This document shows positions 45,071-54,018 of a stretch of 64,000 bases of DNA, in pieces. Source of the DNA: Desmonostoc muscorum LEGE 12446 (GTDB lineage Bacteria; Cyanobacteriota; Cyanobacteriia; Cyanobacteriales; Nostocaceae); assembly GCF_015207005.2 (NCBI RefSeq), contig NZ_JADEXS020000001.1, positions 4,154,001 to 4,218,000 of the forward strand. Direction: 5' to 3'. The first letter of the stretch is position 1, and each line of letters opens with the position of its first letter. The notes under the pieces were generated by a model, which made no database searches, was not told the DNA's origin, and was given only the letters and a program-made list of their open reading frames with translations. The translations under genes were made by a program, and so were the position numbers.

Positions 45071-46687
45071 ATGCAAGAAGGAAGCTTTATTTGGGGTCAT
45101 CTAGAAAAACAGCATCGCACAGTTGGCAGATGGGTTGATTGGGTATGGCTTCTCGTGTTGTTTTTAGCAGCAGTGTTACTGTTTAGCGTCAATCTGGGGG
45201 GATTACCCCTGCGAGATTGGGATGAAGGTACAGTGGCACAAGTCGCTAGGGAAATTTGGCAAGCACCAGCAGACTCAATGCGCTGGCTTTACCCAACTCT
45301 AGGAGGCGAACCATACCATAACAAGCCGCCTTTAATGCATTTGCTAATTGCTTGGGCTTATTCTCTAGGAGGCGAAAATGAATTCACTACGCGGCTTCCC
45401 GGAGCAATTTTAACATCAAGTTCAGTACCTTTACTGTATTGTATTGGTCGAGAATTATTTCGCCAGCGTTGGGCAGCTATTTATAGTGCCTTGATTTATC
45501 TAACAATGCTACCCGTGGTGCGTCATGGACGTTTGGCGATGTTAGATGGGGCGGTGGTCAGTTTTTTGATGGTGATGATGTTGTGCGTGTTGCGATCGCG
45601 CCGGGATTTACGTTATTGCCTTGGTGTTGGCATCGGTTTTGGGTTAATTTGCCTGACTCAAGGACTGGTGGGTATATTGCTAGGTGCGATCGCGATCGTA
45701 TTTTTATTTTGGGATACACCACGGCTACTCACCTGTTACTATCTGTGGATAGCAATTTTGATTGGCATTTTACCTGTGATTGGTTGGTATGGTGCCCAAC
45801 TAATTCACTATGGTTATACTTTCGCCCAAGTTGGCCTTGTAAATTCATCCAGCCGAATTGGCACAGTTGCAGAGATAAATTTTGAACCACCTTGGTACTA
45901 CGTTATTGAACTTCTCAAGTACACATGGCCGTGGCTATTATTCTTACCGCAAACTGTACGTTTAACTTGGGAAAATCGCAACCTTAGTTGGGCAAAACTA
46001 GTACTAGCGTGGAGTGGTGTTTATCTGGTAGTAATTTCCTTGATGATTACCAAACTTCCCTGGTATGTATTCCCGATTTATCCCAGTTTAGCCCTAGCTT
46101 TTGGTATCCAGTTAGCAGAGACAGAAAATTCGCCTTTAGTGTCATCCTATCCCCGTACTTGGGTAGCAGGTTTAGCAATTTTGGCTGTAGTCGCTTCTGC
46201 CGGCAGCATTTATTTTAGTTGGGGTACAACACCGAAAACAGACTTACAGCTAATTTTTGCAGCAGTAGCTTTAACAATGACCTTAGCAGCTATTTTGGCA
46301 GAGCGAGGCGACGGGCAATTTCTGAAGATTTTGTTCTGGGGAAGTTATGTTTCGCTGCTACTGTTAATGAAATCCAATTACTGGGTTTGGGAATTATCTG
46401 AGGCTTATCCAGTTAAACCAGTAGCCGCGATGATCGTGCGGGCAAATCCAGCTACGAAAAAGATTTATACATCTTTTCCCTACTCTCGTCCTTCATTGGA
46501 TTATTACAGCGATCGCACCATTATTCCCGCTTCTGTTGGTGAACTGCAATATTATTGGCACTACAACGGGCAACCCTACTTTCTGCTTCATACATCTGTT
46601 TTCAACAATCTTCAACTAGAGTCAATCAAGCTAATTGACCAAGCTGAAGGTTGGAAATTAGTTACCAAAGATACAAATCGATTGTAA
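45071..46687 (+). CDS. GT39-like membrane glycosyltransferase
   Basis: A 538-residue polytopic membrane protein of the ArnT/GT39-type (PMT_2) superfamily. After the first membrane helix (about residues 22-40) comes the DWDEGTVAQVAREI loop, whose acidic residues are the expected metal and catalytic site facing outside, followed by GGEPYHNKPPLMHLLIA. Ten or more hydrophobic helices follow. It should move a sugar from a polyprenyl-phosphate carrier to a lipid or protein. It ends before a hairpin at 46793-46831 and appears to be a single-gene unit. Confidence 0.85.
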   Translation: MQEGSFIWGHLEKQHRTVGRWVDWVWLLVLFLAAVLLFSVNLGGLPLRDWDEGTVAQVAREIWQAPADSMRWLYPTLGGEPYHNKPPLMHLLIAWAYSLGGENEFTTRLPGAILTSSSVPLLYCIGRELFRQRWAAIYSALIYLTMLPVVRHGRLAMLDGAVVSFLMVMMLCVLRSRRDLRYCLGVGIGFGLICLTQGLVGILLGAIAIVFLFWDTPRLLTCYYLWIAILIGILPVIGWYGAQLIHYGYTFAQVGLVNSSSRIGTVAEINFEPPWYYVIELLKYTWPWLLFLPQTVRLTWENRNLSWAKLVLAWSGVYLVVISLMITKLPWYVFPIYPSLALAFGIQLAETENSPLVSSYPRTWVAGLAILAVVASAGSIYFSWGTTPKTDLQLIFAAVALTMTLAAILAERGDGQFLKILFWGSYVSLLLLMKSNYWVWELSEAYPVKPVAAMIVRANPATKKIYTSFPYSRPSLDYYSDRTIIPASVGELQYYWHYNGQPYFLLHTSVFNNLQLESIKLIDQAEGWKLVTKDTNRL

Positions 46688-46792
46688 ACGCAGGACAGGC
46701 GTGGGGCATTGCTTCCTCATCTCCCCCTGCTCCCTCTGCCTCCCCTGCGTTGACAACTGGGAGTGTAGGTAGTTCACTAAGGCTATACATAA

Positions 46793-46831
46793 AACAGTGT
46801 TCTATTTGTTGGGTACATCTAGAACACTGTT
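46793..46831. other. Hairpin after the glycosyltransferase
   Basis: AACAGTGTTCTA and TAGAACACTGTT form a perfect 12-bp inverted repeat with a 15-base loop. A terminator role is possible, but no U run follows. It touches the hairpin-ended element at 46840. Confidence 0.5.
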
Positions 46832-47187
46832 GTGAAGTACCCCACCGCATAGGCGGATGGGGCTTCGCGTCTCACTCGTCGTTGCCACGTTAGGAATTCT
46901 TATTGCTAAGAATTCGGGACTAAACCCGATGATGGTCTTATACAACGTCTCTCGGTTTTCACCGTTTATCCTCTCAATAGAGAAACCCGCGCAGCCGCCC
47001 TGCTTCCCAAGGCAGTTATTACTTTCTCGTACACTTCTGTGTGGCTTATCTTTTACCGCCTTAGTAGATAGGCGAACCAGTGACCGAAGTCTTTTCCCTT
47101 TTCTCACGCTATACGTCAAGGCATAGCGTTTTACCGCTACTGTGGCCGTTTGTTATGAGCCGTGTGGGTGGGTCAACAACCATTACA

Positions 47188-47220
47188 ATGGTAGCACATC
47201 CATATTTTATTTGCTACCAT
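47188..47220. promoter_or_regulatory. Operator-like inverted repeat over the RHH start
   Basis: ATGGTAGCA and TGCTACCAT form a perfect 9-bp inverted repeat; the right arm holds the first bases of the start codon of the RHH gene. This is the same arrangement as at 7818-7849. Confidence 0.5.
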
Positions 47221-47365
47221 GACACAGATTAGTTTGAGGTTGTCTGAACGGGAAAAAGAACATTTGCAGAAGTATTGCGAATTGACTCAAAGAAATCAGA
47301 CAGAAGTGTTACGCGACCTCATAAGAAAATTGTCAATCAAAGGGGCATTGAACCCCCTTGATTGA
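47219..47365 (+). CDS. Small ribbon-helix-helix protein in the hairpin-ended element
   Basis: A 48-residue protein: MTQISLRLSEREKEHLQKYC then ELTQRNQTEVLRDLIRKL, a clean RHH fold with the basic beta strand QISLRL and two helices, similar to CopG/Arc proteins. Its last codons overlap the first hairpin of the element's right end, so the gene is integral to the element. It might bind the operator-like repeat over its own start. No toxin or transposase gene is adjacent. Confidence 0.6.
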   Translation: MTQISLRLSEREKEHLQKYCELTQRNQTEVLRDLIRKLSIKGALNPLD

Positions 47366-47497
47366 CCTGCTATCCATCCCCACCGTATAGACGGATGGGG
47401 AATTCCGCCGAATTAGTTAAATAAATATAAGGGACTTGCAAAATTAAAGAGAGTAAAGTAAAATCTCATTGGCCGCAGGGGTCATATCAATACTATA

Positions 47498-47881
47498 CTA
47501 TGGGAATTTTTCGTCTGGTTTTTTAATTTGCTCTGTAGAAAGCACTTGACGATCTGAGTTCGTGGTTTCCTGGGTGATAGCAATCATACTAAAAACAATG
47601 GCACTTCCTACAGCAAAAGCCACCATAGGACGCTTGAGCAGGACAAAATCCCTGATAATTCTAGCCAAAGGTCGGCTTTGACGCCGTAGCGCCGAAGAAA
47701 TCATCATTTGTCTCCAAGTAAATGGATCGCGCACGTAATGACCGCTTTGGCAAACAACTAGCCGTTCTTGGCAATAGGGACAACAAAACAAGCCAATACG
47801 CGTTTTAATTGGTTTGGGCGTGGCATTTCTTTGGCAAATTGGGCAAGTAACATAATGATTATCAAAGGTGTGTATATTCAT
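47498..47881 (-). CDS. Zinc-ribbon membrane protein of unknown function
   Basis: A 127-residue protein. The N-terminus has two CxxC pairs (CPICQRN near residue 14, CPYCQER near residue 35), the mark of a zinc ribbon. A single hydrophobic helix (residues about 86-106, MVAFAVGSAIVFSMIAI) follows, then a short hydrophilic tail. The zinc domain should face the cytoplasm with a basic stretch RRQSRPLARIIRD before the membrane helix. I do not recognise the family; it may be a small cyanobacterial conserved protein. No operon partner is visible. Confidence 0.6.
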   Translation of the reverse strand: MNIHTFDNHYVTCPICQRNATPKPIKTRIGLFCCPYCQERLVVCQSGHYVRDPFTWRQMMISSALRRQSRPLARIIRDFVLLKRPMVAFAVGSAIVFSMIAITQETTNSDRQVLSTEQIKKPDEKFP

Positions 47882-48007
47882 TTACTCGCAGTATAAGAAT
47901 AGCTATATTGAATTGCGGTCAACGAAGAGGACAAGGAGAAGGGGAGACAAGGGGAGCAGGTTTTTTATTCCTTTTGCCTCCTTGTTACCTTGTCTCCCCT
48001 TTCTCTA
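47882..48007. repeat. Inverted G/C-rich stretch
   Basis: GGGGAGACAAGG faces CCTTGTCTCCCC with a loop of about 35 bases (47940-48000), a potential hairpin made of short-repeat DNA upstream of the zinc-ribbon gene. Confidence 0.5.
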
Positions 48008-48150
48008 ATATCATGTCCGGTTGAAGACTTATCATTAGGGCTGACGCGGGGACACGGAGAGAAGCCTAAGATCAGGCTTCGTTAGATCAGAACTTCTCCT
48101 AAGGGAGACGCGGAGAGCTTTTTTGATAAGTGATTAGGCGGACATGATAT
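48008..48150. mobile_element. MITE-like element with ATATCATGTCCG ends
   Basis: A 143-bp segment begins ATATCATGTCCG and ends CGGACATGATAT, a perfect 12-bp inverted repeat. A second pair, GACTTATCA at the left and TGATAAGT at the right, lies just inside. It has no coding capacity. No certain target duplication is visible. The following 48151-48536 stretch shows nothing more than a shortened copy of the CCGTAGGCATCGCC repeat near 48345. Confidence 0.55.
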
Positions 48151-48536
48151 AACTTCTAAGTCTAGTTTGACTTTAGTACTAAATCACACATACATTCTAT
48201 TACTACCAAGGATGGCTCAATGGTCGCAACACGAGTATAGCTAGATTTAGGCGAAAATGACTTCTCATTAATGCTTGTGGCTCACAGTACCTCTGTTGTC
48301 TCTAGAGAGAATAGGGTTGACTAGTACCTCATCAGCGTAGGCTAGCATTTACCGTAGGCATCGCCGACCCCCAGATAATAATTGTCTCCCATTTAACTAT
48401 TCTCCCCACAAAAATTTTGCTAAAGCTTTGTAAATCGAGCAAATAAAGTCTACTTGTCTGGTTGCTAAATAATGGCTCACAATGAGAAGTAACAGATAAA
48501 AATTTAAATTTTTTCTTACATTTACCCTGCCTCTCA

Positions 48537-50411
48537 ATGACTCTCTTGCCTCCCACTCAACTGAGGAAGGTAACGGAACAACCTGCCTTTCCTACACCTT
48601 CTGCCCGCTTAGCTCACCTAATAAACCGTTTTCAACCATCCCCAGAAACCCTTGTGCTGTTTTTAGCCATGTTAATTGGCGGTGGCACTGGTATGGGTGT
48701 AGTCACTTTTCACTATTTGATCGAGCTGATCCACCGTTTAATGCTAGAAAATTTGATGGGTCAGATCGGTGTCTGGGGTGCTTGGACTCTAGCTTGCGTT
48801 CCTACCCTTGGCGGATTAATTGTTGGCTTGATGCGCTGGCGTACTCAAGACTTCGGCCCTGGACTTTCATCTCTCATCGCCGCCTCTCAGGAAACCGAGA
48901 TTAGGCGACCACTACGACCAGTTACCAAAATGCTAGCCGCATCTGTTTCTTTGGGAAGTGGTGCTTCTTTAGGACCAGAGGGGCCAAGTGTAGAAATTGG
49001 TGCAAATTTTGGCATGTTGTTGTCTGTGATCCTAAATGTATCTCAGGAACAACGACGTTTACTTTTGGGTGCTGGCGCTGCTGCTGGATTAGCGGCTGGA
49101 TTTAATGCTCCCATTGCCGGAGTATTTTTTGCCTTAGAGGTGGTGATGGGAGCTACATCTTTTGCTACTTCTGCTGTCAGTGTGGTGCTGCTGGCGGCGG
49201 TAGTAGCAGCGTTAATTGCTCAAATTGGTTTGGGGGCACAACCTGCTTTTGATTTACCGGCTTACCAAGTCCGCAGTCCTTTAGAATTACCCCTTTATCT
49301 TGGCTTGGGTTTAGGGGCTAGCCTAATTTCTCTAACTTATACTCAATCAATTCGTTTGGCTAAAGCCTGCTTTGCTGGTAAGGTTCCAGGCTTTCAATTT
49401 TTGGGACGAATTCCTCAGCCAATTCATCCAATTATTGGCGGTGTCATTGTTGGCGCAGTTGCTTTGCACTTCCCGCAAATTCTAGGCGTTGGTTATGAAA
49501 CCGTGGAAGCAATGCTTCAGGATGTCAAGTTTTCATTGCACTTGTTAGTTGTGTTGTTGGTGGTAAAGCTACTAATGACTGCAATTAGTGCGGGTAGTGG
49601 TTTTGTCGGCGGTTTATTCGCACCTGCTATGTTTCTAGGTGCTTCTTTTGGTTCGGCTTATGCCAAAATTTTAGCTGTGGTATTCCCGGCAATTTGTGAC
49701 CAAATGGCAGCTCCTCCAGCTTATGCGATGGTAGGAATGGCAGCAGTCTTGGCTGCAAGTGTCAGGGCACCGTTAACGGCTATTTTAATGCTGTTTGAAT
49801 TAACCCGCGACTACCGGATTGTTTTACCGCTGATGGCTGCTGTGGGTTTGAGTGTCTGGTTAGTGGAAAGGATTAAACCGACTTTTAACTCTAACTCTAA
49901 TCTACAACAAATTGGTCTTTCGGAATTGAAAGATGAACGAGCGGAAATTATGCAGCAAATTTTGGTAGAAGATGCTATGCATCCTTATCCCAAAAAATTA
50001 CCTGCAACTTTGAGTGTGTTAGAAGCAGCGGTGGAAATGATCCGCGATCGCACACGAAGTGCTTTAGTTATTGATCAAGCAGAGCAATTAGTTGGTATCC
50101 TTTCTTTAGAAGATATTAACCGTGCCCTTGCTCTTTGGCAAACTTACCCAAATTCAACAACTGAAATTTCAGATAATTTATCCAGTCAAACTCTCAAGGA
50201 CATTTGTACTACTGAAATTGTTTACGCATGGCAGGATGAACTATTATCTGAAGCTTTAGACCGCATGAGTGTTCGAGGTTTGCATCAATTACCAGTGGTA
50301 GCACGAGACAAACCCGATCGCATTTTAGGTTTACTAGAAAAAGAGCAAATTGCATTAACCTGCAATTTAGCAGTTACGCGCAAAGCACTGCGTCACTATT
50401 TACCATATTAG
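48537..50411 (+). CDS. ClC-type chloride channel/antiporter with CBS pair
   Basis: A 624-residue voltage-gated chloride channel family protein. Membrane core blocks are GSGASLGPEGPSVEIG (with the gating Glu of the GxEGP motif), GFNAPIAGVFFALE and GSGFVGGLFAPAMFLGAS. Two CBS domains occupy residues about 475-605 (VEDAMHPYP, then LKDICTTEIVY) and may bind nucleotides. Exchange of chloride for protons or a channel role across the plasma membrane is expected. The ATG at 48537 lies after a CTGCCTCTCA stretch with no clear ribosome site. It is a single-gene unit; short repeats follow it. Confidence 0.92.
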   Translation: MTLLPPTQLRKVTEQPAFPTPSARLAHLINRFQPSPETLVLFLAMLIGGGTGMGVVTFHYLIELIHRLMLENLMGQIGVWGAWTLACVPTLGGLIVGLMRWRTQDFGPGLSSLIAASQETEIRRPLRPVTKMLAASVSLGSGASLGPEGPSVEIGANFGMLLSVILNVSQEQRRLLLGAGAAAGLAAGFNAPIAGVFFALEVVMGATSFATSAVSVVLLAAVVAALIAQIGLGAQPAFDLPAYQVRSPLELPLYLGLGLGASLISLTYTQSIRLAKACFAGKVPGFQFLGRIPQPIHPIIGGVIVGAVALHFPQILGVGYETVEAMLQDVKFSLHLLVVLLVVKLLMTAISAGSGFVGGLFAPAMFLGASFGSAYAKILAVVFPAICDQMAAPPAYAMVGMAAVLAASVRAPLTAILMLFELTRDYRIVLPLMAAVGLSVWLVERIKPTFNSNSNLQQIGLSELKDERAEIMQQILVEDAMHPYPKKLPATLSVLEAAVEMIRDRTRSALVIDQAEQLVGILSLEDINRALALWQTYPNSTTEISDNLSSQTLKDICTTEIVYAWQDELLSEALDRMSVRGLHQLPVVARDKPDRILGLLEKEQIALTCNLAVTRKALRHYLPY

Positions 50412-50557
50412 TCATTAGTCATTGGTCATTAGTCATTGGTCATTAGTCATTGGTTTTCACAAATGACAAACACAGAAGTATGAACTGAGTATTCCTTTGT
50501 TCAGAACTTCAGGGACAAATGACTATTGACTATTGACAATTGACTAATGACTATTTA
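50412..50557. repeat. ATTAGTCATTGGTC short repeats
   Basis: TCATTAGTCATTGG units run in tandem after the channel gene (50412-50455), and related TGACTATTGAC-type units face them before the cyAbrB stop. Confidence 0.75.
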
Positions 50558-50971
50558 TTAAGCCGTGGCTTCTAGAGTTTCATCGTCTTCCCGATCTTCT
50601 GGATCTACCTGTCTCAAACGAATGTGCTTTTTACCTAAAGTGATGAGAAACTCATCTCCTGGTTTGAGATTCATCTGTTTTGTATAAGCTGAACCGATAA
50701 GCAAGTTACCATTGGATTGCACACTAATCCTATAGCTAGCACTACGTCCACCGCGCCCATTAGCACTGGGTGTACTGTCCAACTGAATGCCTTCGGCATC
50801 GATTAGGGCATTTAAGAACTTCATCATATTGACGCGCTCTATACCATTTTTGGTAACGGTATAGTAGCCGCACTTCTTGGCTTTGTCTTCCTTGCTCTCG
50901 TTCTCTAGCTCTTTGACTTTTTTGAGCAGTTCTTCGCCGACTAGGGGTTCAATTTTTTTCTGTTTAGGCAT
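50558..50971 (-). CDS. cyAbrB-type transcriptional regulator
   Basis: A 137-residue regulator of the cyanobacterial AbrB family, with the DNA-binding AbrB-like swapped hairpin domain at its C-terminal part, the reverse of the usual bacterial order. Signature wording includes LVGEELLKKVKELEN, KCGYYTV and KPGDEFLITLGKKHIRL. Members regulate nitrogen, carbon and hydrogenase genes, for example CalA and CalB in Anabaena. I do not assign which one this is. ATG at 50971 is chosen over an upstream TTG. The tail is acidic (PEDREDDETLEA). Confidence 0.85.
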   Translation of the reverse strand: MPKQKKIEPLVGEELLKKVKELENESKEDKAKKCGYYTVTKNGIERVNMMKFLNALIDAEGIQLDSTPSANGRGGRSASYRISVQSNGNLLIGSAYTKQMNLKPGDEFLITLGKKHIRLRQVDPEDREDDETLEATA

Positions 50972-51437
50972 CAACTTAGGTCGAAAACGAATGTTTGAAG
51001 TGTTTGAATCGATTTTATTTTAGCTTCTGTTGAGCTAATAGGAAGATAATCCTTTAGTTTTTATCTCAACATAGCCAAGTATATTACACTCACAGCCAGA
51101 ATTGTTATGCGAATACCAAATATTTCCCAGGCAATTTATTTTATAGAATGCTGGCAATGCTGATAACTATATATATATAGTTTGTGAATTCCTGCTAAAC
51201 TATATTTGTTTAAGTTTTCTAAACTAACCTTTAAAAGGTTGTCTAGTTGCTGAAGATGATAACTGAGTCACAGAATGATAAGCAAAACTGATCCTTGGTC
51301 ATTAGTCATTGGTAATTAGTCATTAGTCATTGGTCTAAATAAATGACAAAGGACAACTGACAAAGCGCAAAGCCACCAGCGCCTATTTCCGGCACTCAGA
51401 ACTTTGTAACAGAGGGCAAACAACAAAGCTTACCAGA
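50972..51437. other. Long gap between cyAbrB and the Rrf2 gene
   Basis: The gap of 465 bases holds a TATATATATATAG stretch near 51170 and a tandem ATTAGTCATTGGT array at 51299-51340. No gene is seen. Both divergent genes probably have promoters here. Confidence 0.45.
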
Positions 51438-51881
51438 ATGAAACTAACTACCAGAGGACATTACAGTGTGAAGGCGTTGCTAGATTTGAGTTTACAGCCA
51501 AGATATGGGCCTGCATCTGTAAAAGCGATCGCCAAACGCCAAGATATTCCAGCTCCTTACCTCGAAAAACTACTAATAGAAATGCGTCGTGCGTCTTTAG
51601 TGAATTCAATTCGTGGTAGCATTGGCGGATATCAATTGGCAAGAGAACCTATACAAATATCTATAGGGCAAATTTTAGAAGCAGTCGGTGAGAGCATTAC
51701 TCATTTACCCCATCACACTCCAGCACCCACACAAGCTGAAGATTGGGTAACATTTACCCTTTGGCAAAGGCTCAATCAAAAGCTCAAAGAAGCTTTGTAC
51801 ACTATTACTCTGGCAGACCTTTATTACGATGCTCGTAGTTGGCAAGCTTCCCTTGGGGAAGAAGCTAGTTTTGTGGTTTAG
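51438..51881 (+). CDS. Rrf2 family transcriptional regulator
   Basis: A 147-residue Rrf2-family winged-helix protein: MKLTTRGHYSVKALLDLSL at the N-terminus, then the recognition helix region APYLEKLLIEMRRASLVNSI and the wing GSIGGYQLAR. It has no cysteine, so it cannot hold the Fe-S cluster of IscR-type members; it is a cluster-free regulator. The C-terminal half is shared by cyanobacterial relatives. Target genes are unknown. The neighbouring cobD is transcribed in the same direction 88 bases later, across tandem repeats. Confidence 0.88.
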   Translation: MKLTTRGHYSVKALLDLSLQPRYGPASVKAIAKRQDIPAPYLEKLLIEMRRASLVNSIRGSIGGYQLAREPIQISIGQILEAVGESITHLPHHTPAPTQAEDWVTFTLWQRLNQKLKEALYTITLADLYYDARSWQASLGEEASFVV

Positions 51882-51968
51882 TCATTGGGAATTGGGGATT
51901 GGGGATTGGGGATTGGGGATTGGGGATTGATTATTCTTAACTAACTAATGACTAATGACTAATGACTA
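51882..51968. repeat. GGGGATTGGGGATT and ACTAATGACTAATG short repeats
   Basis: Two adjoining tandem arrays fill the gap (51892-51927 and 51940-51968). The cobD start codon lies directly at the end of the second array. Confidence 0.75.
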
Positions 51969-52967
51969 ATGACATCCGCTGTTGTTTTAATCATTGCCGC
52001 ACTTTTAGATTACTTAATTGGCGATCCTTGGGGTTGGCCTCATCCTGTGCAATTTATCGGGTGGGTAATTTCTCGGCTGACCAAGTTTTCTCTGCAATTG
52101 TGTCAACATTCTCTAACACAACGTCTAGCTGGAATTTTACTAGGCATTATCGTCATAATTGGTAGCGGTCTTGTCGGTTTTTTGCTCGTTCAAAGTGCCA
52201 GATGGGTGCATCCAGTGTTGGGAATTGCTTTAGAAAGTATTCTTTTGGCTAGTTGTTTTGCTAGCAGAAGTTTGCGAACAGCAGCAGTGGCTGTTTTACA
52301 ACCTTTAACAGCAGGAGATTTACCAGAAGCTCGTAATATTTTAAGTAATTATGTTGGTCGGGATACACAAAATCTCTCAGAAGCAGAAATTTTGCGAGCC
52401 GTTTTAGAAACAGTCACGGAAAATGCTACTGATGCAGTAATGGCTCCACTTTTTTATGCAATTATTGGTGTCTTTGTGCCAATTGTGGGGTCAATTCCCT
52501 TAGCTTTAGCATACAAAGCCAGTAGTACTCTTGATTCAATGGTGGGTTACCGGGAAGCACCTTATACTTATTTTGGGTGGTTTAGTGCGCGATTGGAAGA
52601 TTGTTTGACTTGGCTACCTTGCCGATTAACAGTTATCACTCTAGCAGTGTTATCGGGTAAACCGATGCATGTTTGGCGAATTTGTCGCCGGGATGCAATT
52701 ACCGATCCTAGTCCCAATTCCGGCTGGAGTGAGTGCGCCTACGCTGCTATTTTAGGTGTACAAATGGGGGGTAAAAATTGGTATCGTGGGGTAGCTAAAC
52801 ACAAACCATTGCTAGGAGACGCTATTTATCCCATTACCCCAAATTCTATTTACAATGCTTTGCAACTGACTCGATATTGTTTTTTACTATGGTTAGGAAT
52901 AGCGATCGCTATTTTTTTAACTAATTCGGCGGAATTCCCCATCCGTCTATACGGTGGGGATGGATAG
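51969..52967 (+). CDS. cobD: Adenosylcobinamide-phosphate synthase (CbiB/CobD), altered tail
   Basis: A 332-residue membrane protein of the CobD/CbiB family: LLDYLIGDPWGWPHPVQFIGW at the N-terminus, ENATDAVMAPLFYAIIG, YKASSTLDSMVGYR and PNSGWSECAYAAILGVQMGG. It joins aminopropanol phosphate to adenosylcobyric acid in vitamin B12 synthesis, at the membrane. The last dozen or so residues (after AIFLTNS) are encoded by the right end of an IS200/IS605-like element inserted at the gene's 3' end; this affects only the C-terminal tail. The core domain is intact. Confidence 0.9.
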   Translation: MTSAVVLIIAALLDYLIGDPWGWPHPVQFIGWVISRLTKFSLQLCQHSLTQRLAGILLGIIVIIGSGLVGFLLVQSARWVHPVLGIALESILLASCFASRSLRTAAVAVLQPLTAGDLPEARNILSNYVGRDTQNLSEAEILRAVLETVTENATDAVMAPLFYAIIGVFVPIVGSIPLALAYKASSTLDSMVGYREAPYTYFGWFSARLEDCLTWLPCRLTVITLAVLSGKPMHVWRICRRDAITDPSPNSGWSECAYAAILGVQMGGKNWYRGVAKHKPLLGDAIYPITPNSIYNALQLTRYCFLLWLGIAIAIFLTNSAEFPIRLYGGDG

Positions 52968-53008
52968 CAGGTCAATCAAGGGGGTTCAATGCCCCTTTGA
53001 TTGACAAT
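52921..53008 (-). mobile_element. Solo right end of the hairpin-ended element
   Basis: The 87 or so bases are the reverse complement of 47330-47415 with essentially no changes: both hairpins (GGGG...CCCC type and TCAATCAA...TTGATTGA) are present. The rest of the element is missing. It replaces the end of cobD. Confidence 0.8.
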
Positions 53009-53147
53009 ATTGGGCATTGGGCATGGGGCATTGGGCATGGGGCATTAGTTATTCCCCTCATCTCCCTCATCTCCCTCATCTCCCTCATCTCCCTCATCCC
53101 GACTCCCCACTCCCCACTCCCCACTCCCCACTCCCCTAAAGATACCT
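53009..53147. repeat. Short tandem repeats before pyrR
   Basis: GGGCATTGGGCATGGG units, CTCATCTCC units and ACTCCCC units follow each other, filling the gap between the insertion and pyrR. Confidence 0.75.
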
Positions 53148-53684
53148 ATGTCTGCAAAAGTAGTTGAGATCCTCTCATCAGAAGAAATTCGTCGTACTTT
53201 GACTCGCCTTGCCTCTCAAATTGTAGAAAGGTCGCGTGATTTGTCCCAATTGGTGCTTCTTGGTATATATACTAGGGGTGCTGTATTAGCACAATTGTTG
53301 GCGCGTCAGATTGAGACACTCGAAGGTGTAGCCGTTTCCGTCGGCGCTTTAGATATTACATTTTATCGAGATGACCTTGACAAAATTGGTTTGCGAACTC
53401 CGACCAAAAGCGATATTCCTTTTGATCTGACGGGGAAAACCGTTGTACTCGTGGATGATGTGATTTTCAAAGGACGGACAATTCGTGCTGCTTTGAATGC
53501 TGTAAATGAGTACGGAAGACCAGAGGTAATTCGTTTAGCTGTGTTGGTAGACAGGGGTCATCGTGAGTTACCAATTCACCCAGATTTTATTGGTAAGCTG
53601 TTGCCTACCGCTAAGGAAGAAATTGTCAAAGTTTACTTACAAGATTGTGATGGACGAGATGCAGTGGAGTTGATGGGAGATTAG
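53148..53684 (+). CDS. pyrR: PyrR bifunctional regulator/uracil phosphoribosyltransferase
   Basis: A 178-residue PyrR protein. The phosphoribosyl-pyrophosphate-binding motif [20 protein letters not shown] is at about residues 98-117; [14 protein letters not shown] and DITFYRDDL are also typical. In Gram-positive bacteria PyrR regulates the pyrimidine operon by mRNA binding; in cyanobacteria its enzymatic salvage of uracil is more likely. There is no pyr operon around. The ATG at 53148 lies directly after tandem repeats. The gene stands alone. Confidence 0.93.
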   Translation: MSAKVVEILSSEEIRRTLTRLASQIVERSRDLSQLVLLGIYTRGAVLAQLLARQIETLEGVAVSVGALDITFYRDDLDKIGLRTPTKSDIPFDLTGKTVVLVDDVIFKGRTIRAALNAVNEYGRPEVIRLAVLVDRGHRELPIHPDFIGKLLPTAKEEIVKVYLQDCDGRDAVELMGD

Positions 53685-53779
53685 TTATTTGCCATTTGTC
53701 ATTTGTCATTTGGAGTTGGGAGGTATAACTACAGCGTATTTCAGGTAAATGAACTAGACGGGTAGGGGCACAACATGTT

Positions 53780-53962
53780 CATTGGTGTCAACTTAACGTG
53801 AAACCTTTCATTCACTTACGGTTACTCACCGCATCACCCCACCCTAACCCTCCCCTTGTAAAGGGGAGGGAACTAGATTCCTTTTTCCCCCCAATGCATC
53901 GGGGGGATTAAGGGGGTAAAACGTATGTGGGACAAGCGTTTAACCTTAAGTTGATACCTATG
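53780..53962. mobile_element. MITE-like element nested in a palindromic repeat
   Basis: A 183-bp segment begins CATTGGTGTCAACTTAA and ends with the inverse of CATAGGTATCAACTTAA (similar over about 25 bases). The flanks CAACATGTT at 53771-53779 and 53963-53971 form a 9-bp target duplication, and they are the centre of a GTAGGGGCACAACATG palindrome that the element has split. The interior contains C/G-rich bases but no gene. Confidence 0.85.
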
Positions 53963-54018
53963 CAACATGTTGTGCCCCTACGATTATCTGTACCTCACAC
54001 CTGTTACAATCTGCTGTA

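Larger units (their letters stand above)
46840..47415. mobile_element. Hairpin-ended IS200/IS605-like non-autonomous element
   Basis: Two matching hairpins bound the segment: CCCCACCGCATAGGCGG with ATGGGG (46840-46862) and CCCCACCGTATAGACGG with ATGGGG (47378-47400). They differ by a compensating pair change, C-G to T-A. A second strong hairpin, TCAATCAAAGGGG with CCCCCTTGATTGA, lies at 47333-47364. Between them is a 48-codon RHH gene and about 320 bases without a recognisable frame that might encode a structured RNA. The right end recurs at the cobD 3' end. No tnpA or tnpB is present. Confidence 0.6.

Noticed and set aside
46802..47119. Minus-strand frame of 105 residues in the hairpin-ended element
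   Set aside because: It runs through the left hairpin and has no domain; the RHH gene and structure explain the segment better.
52921..52967. Natural cobD C-terminus
   Set aside because: The bases are an exact copy of a mobile element end found at 47.4 kb.
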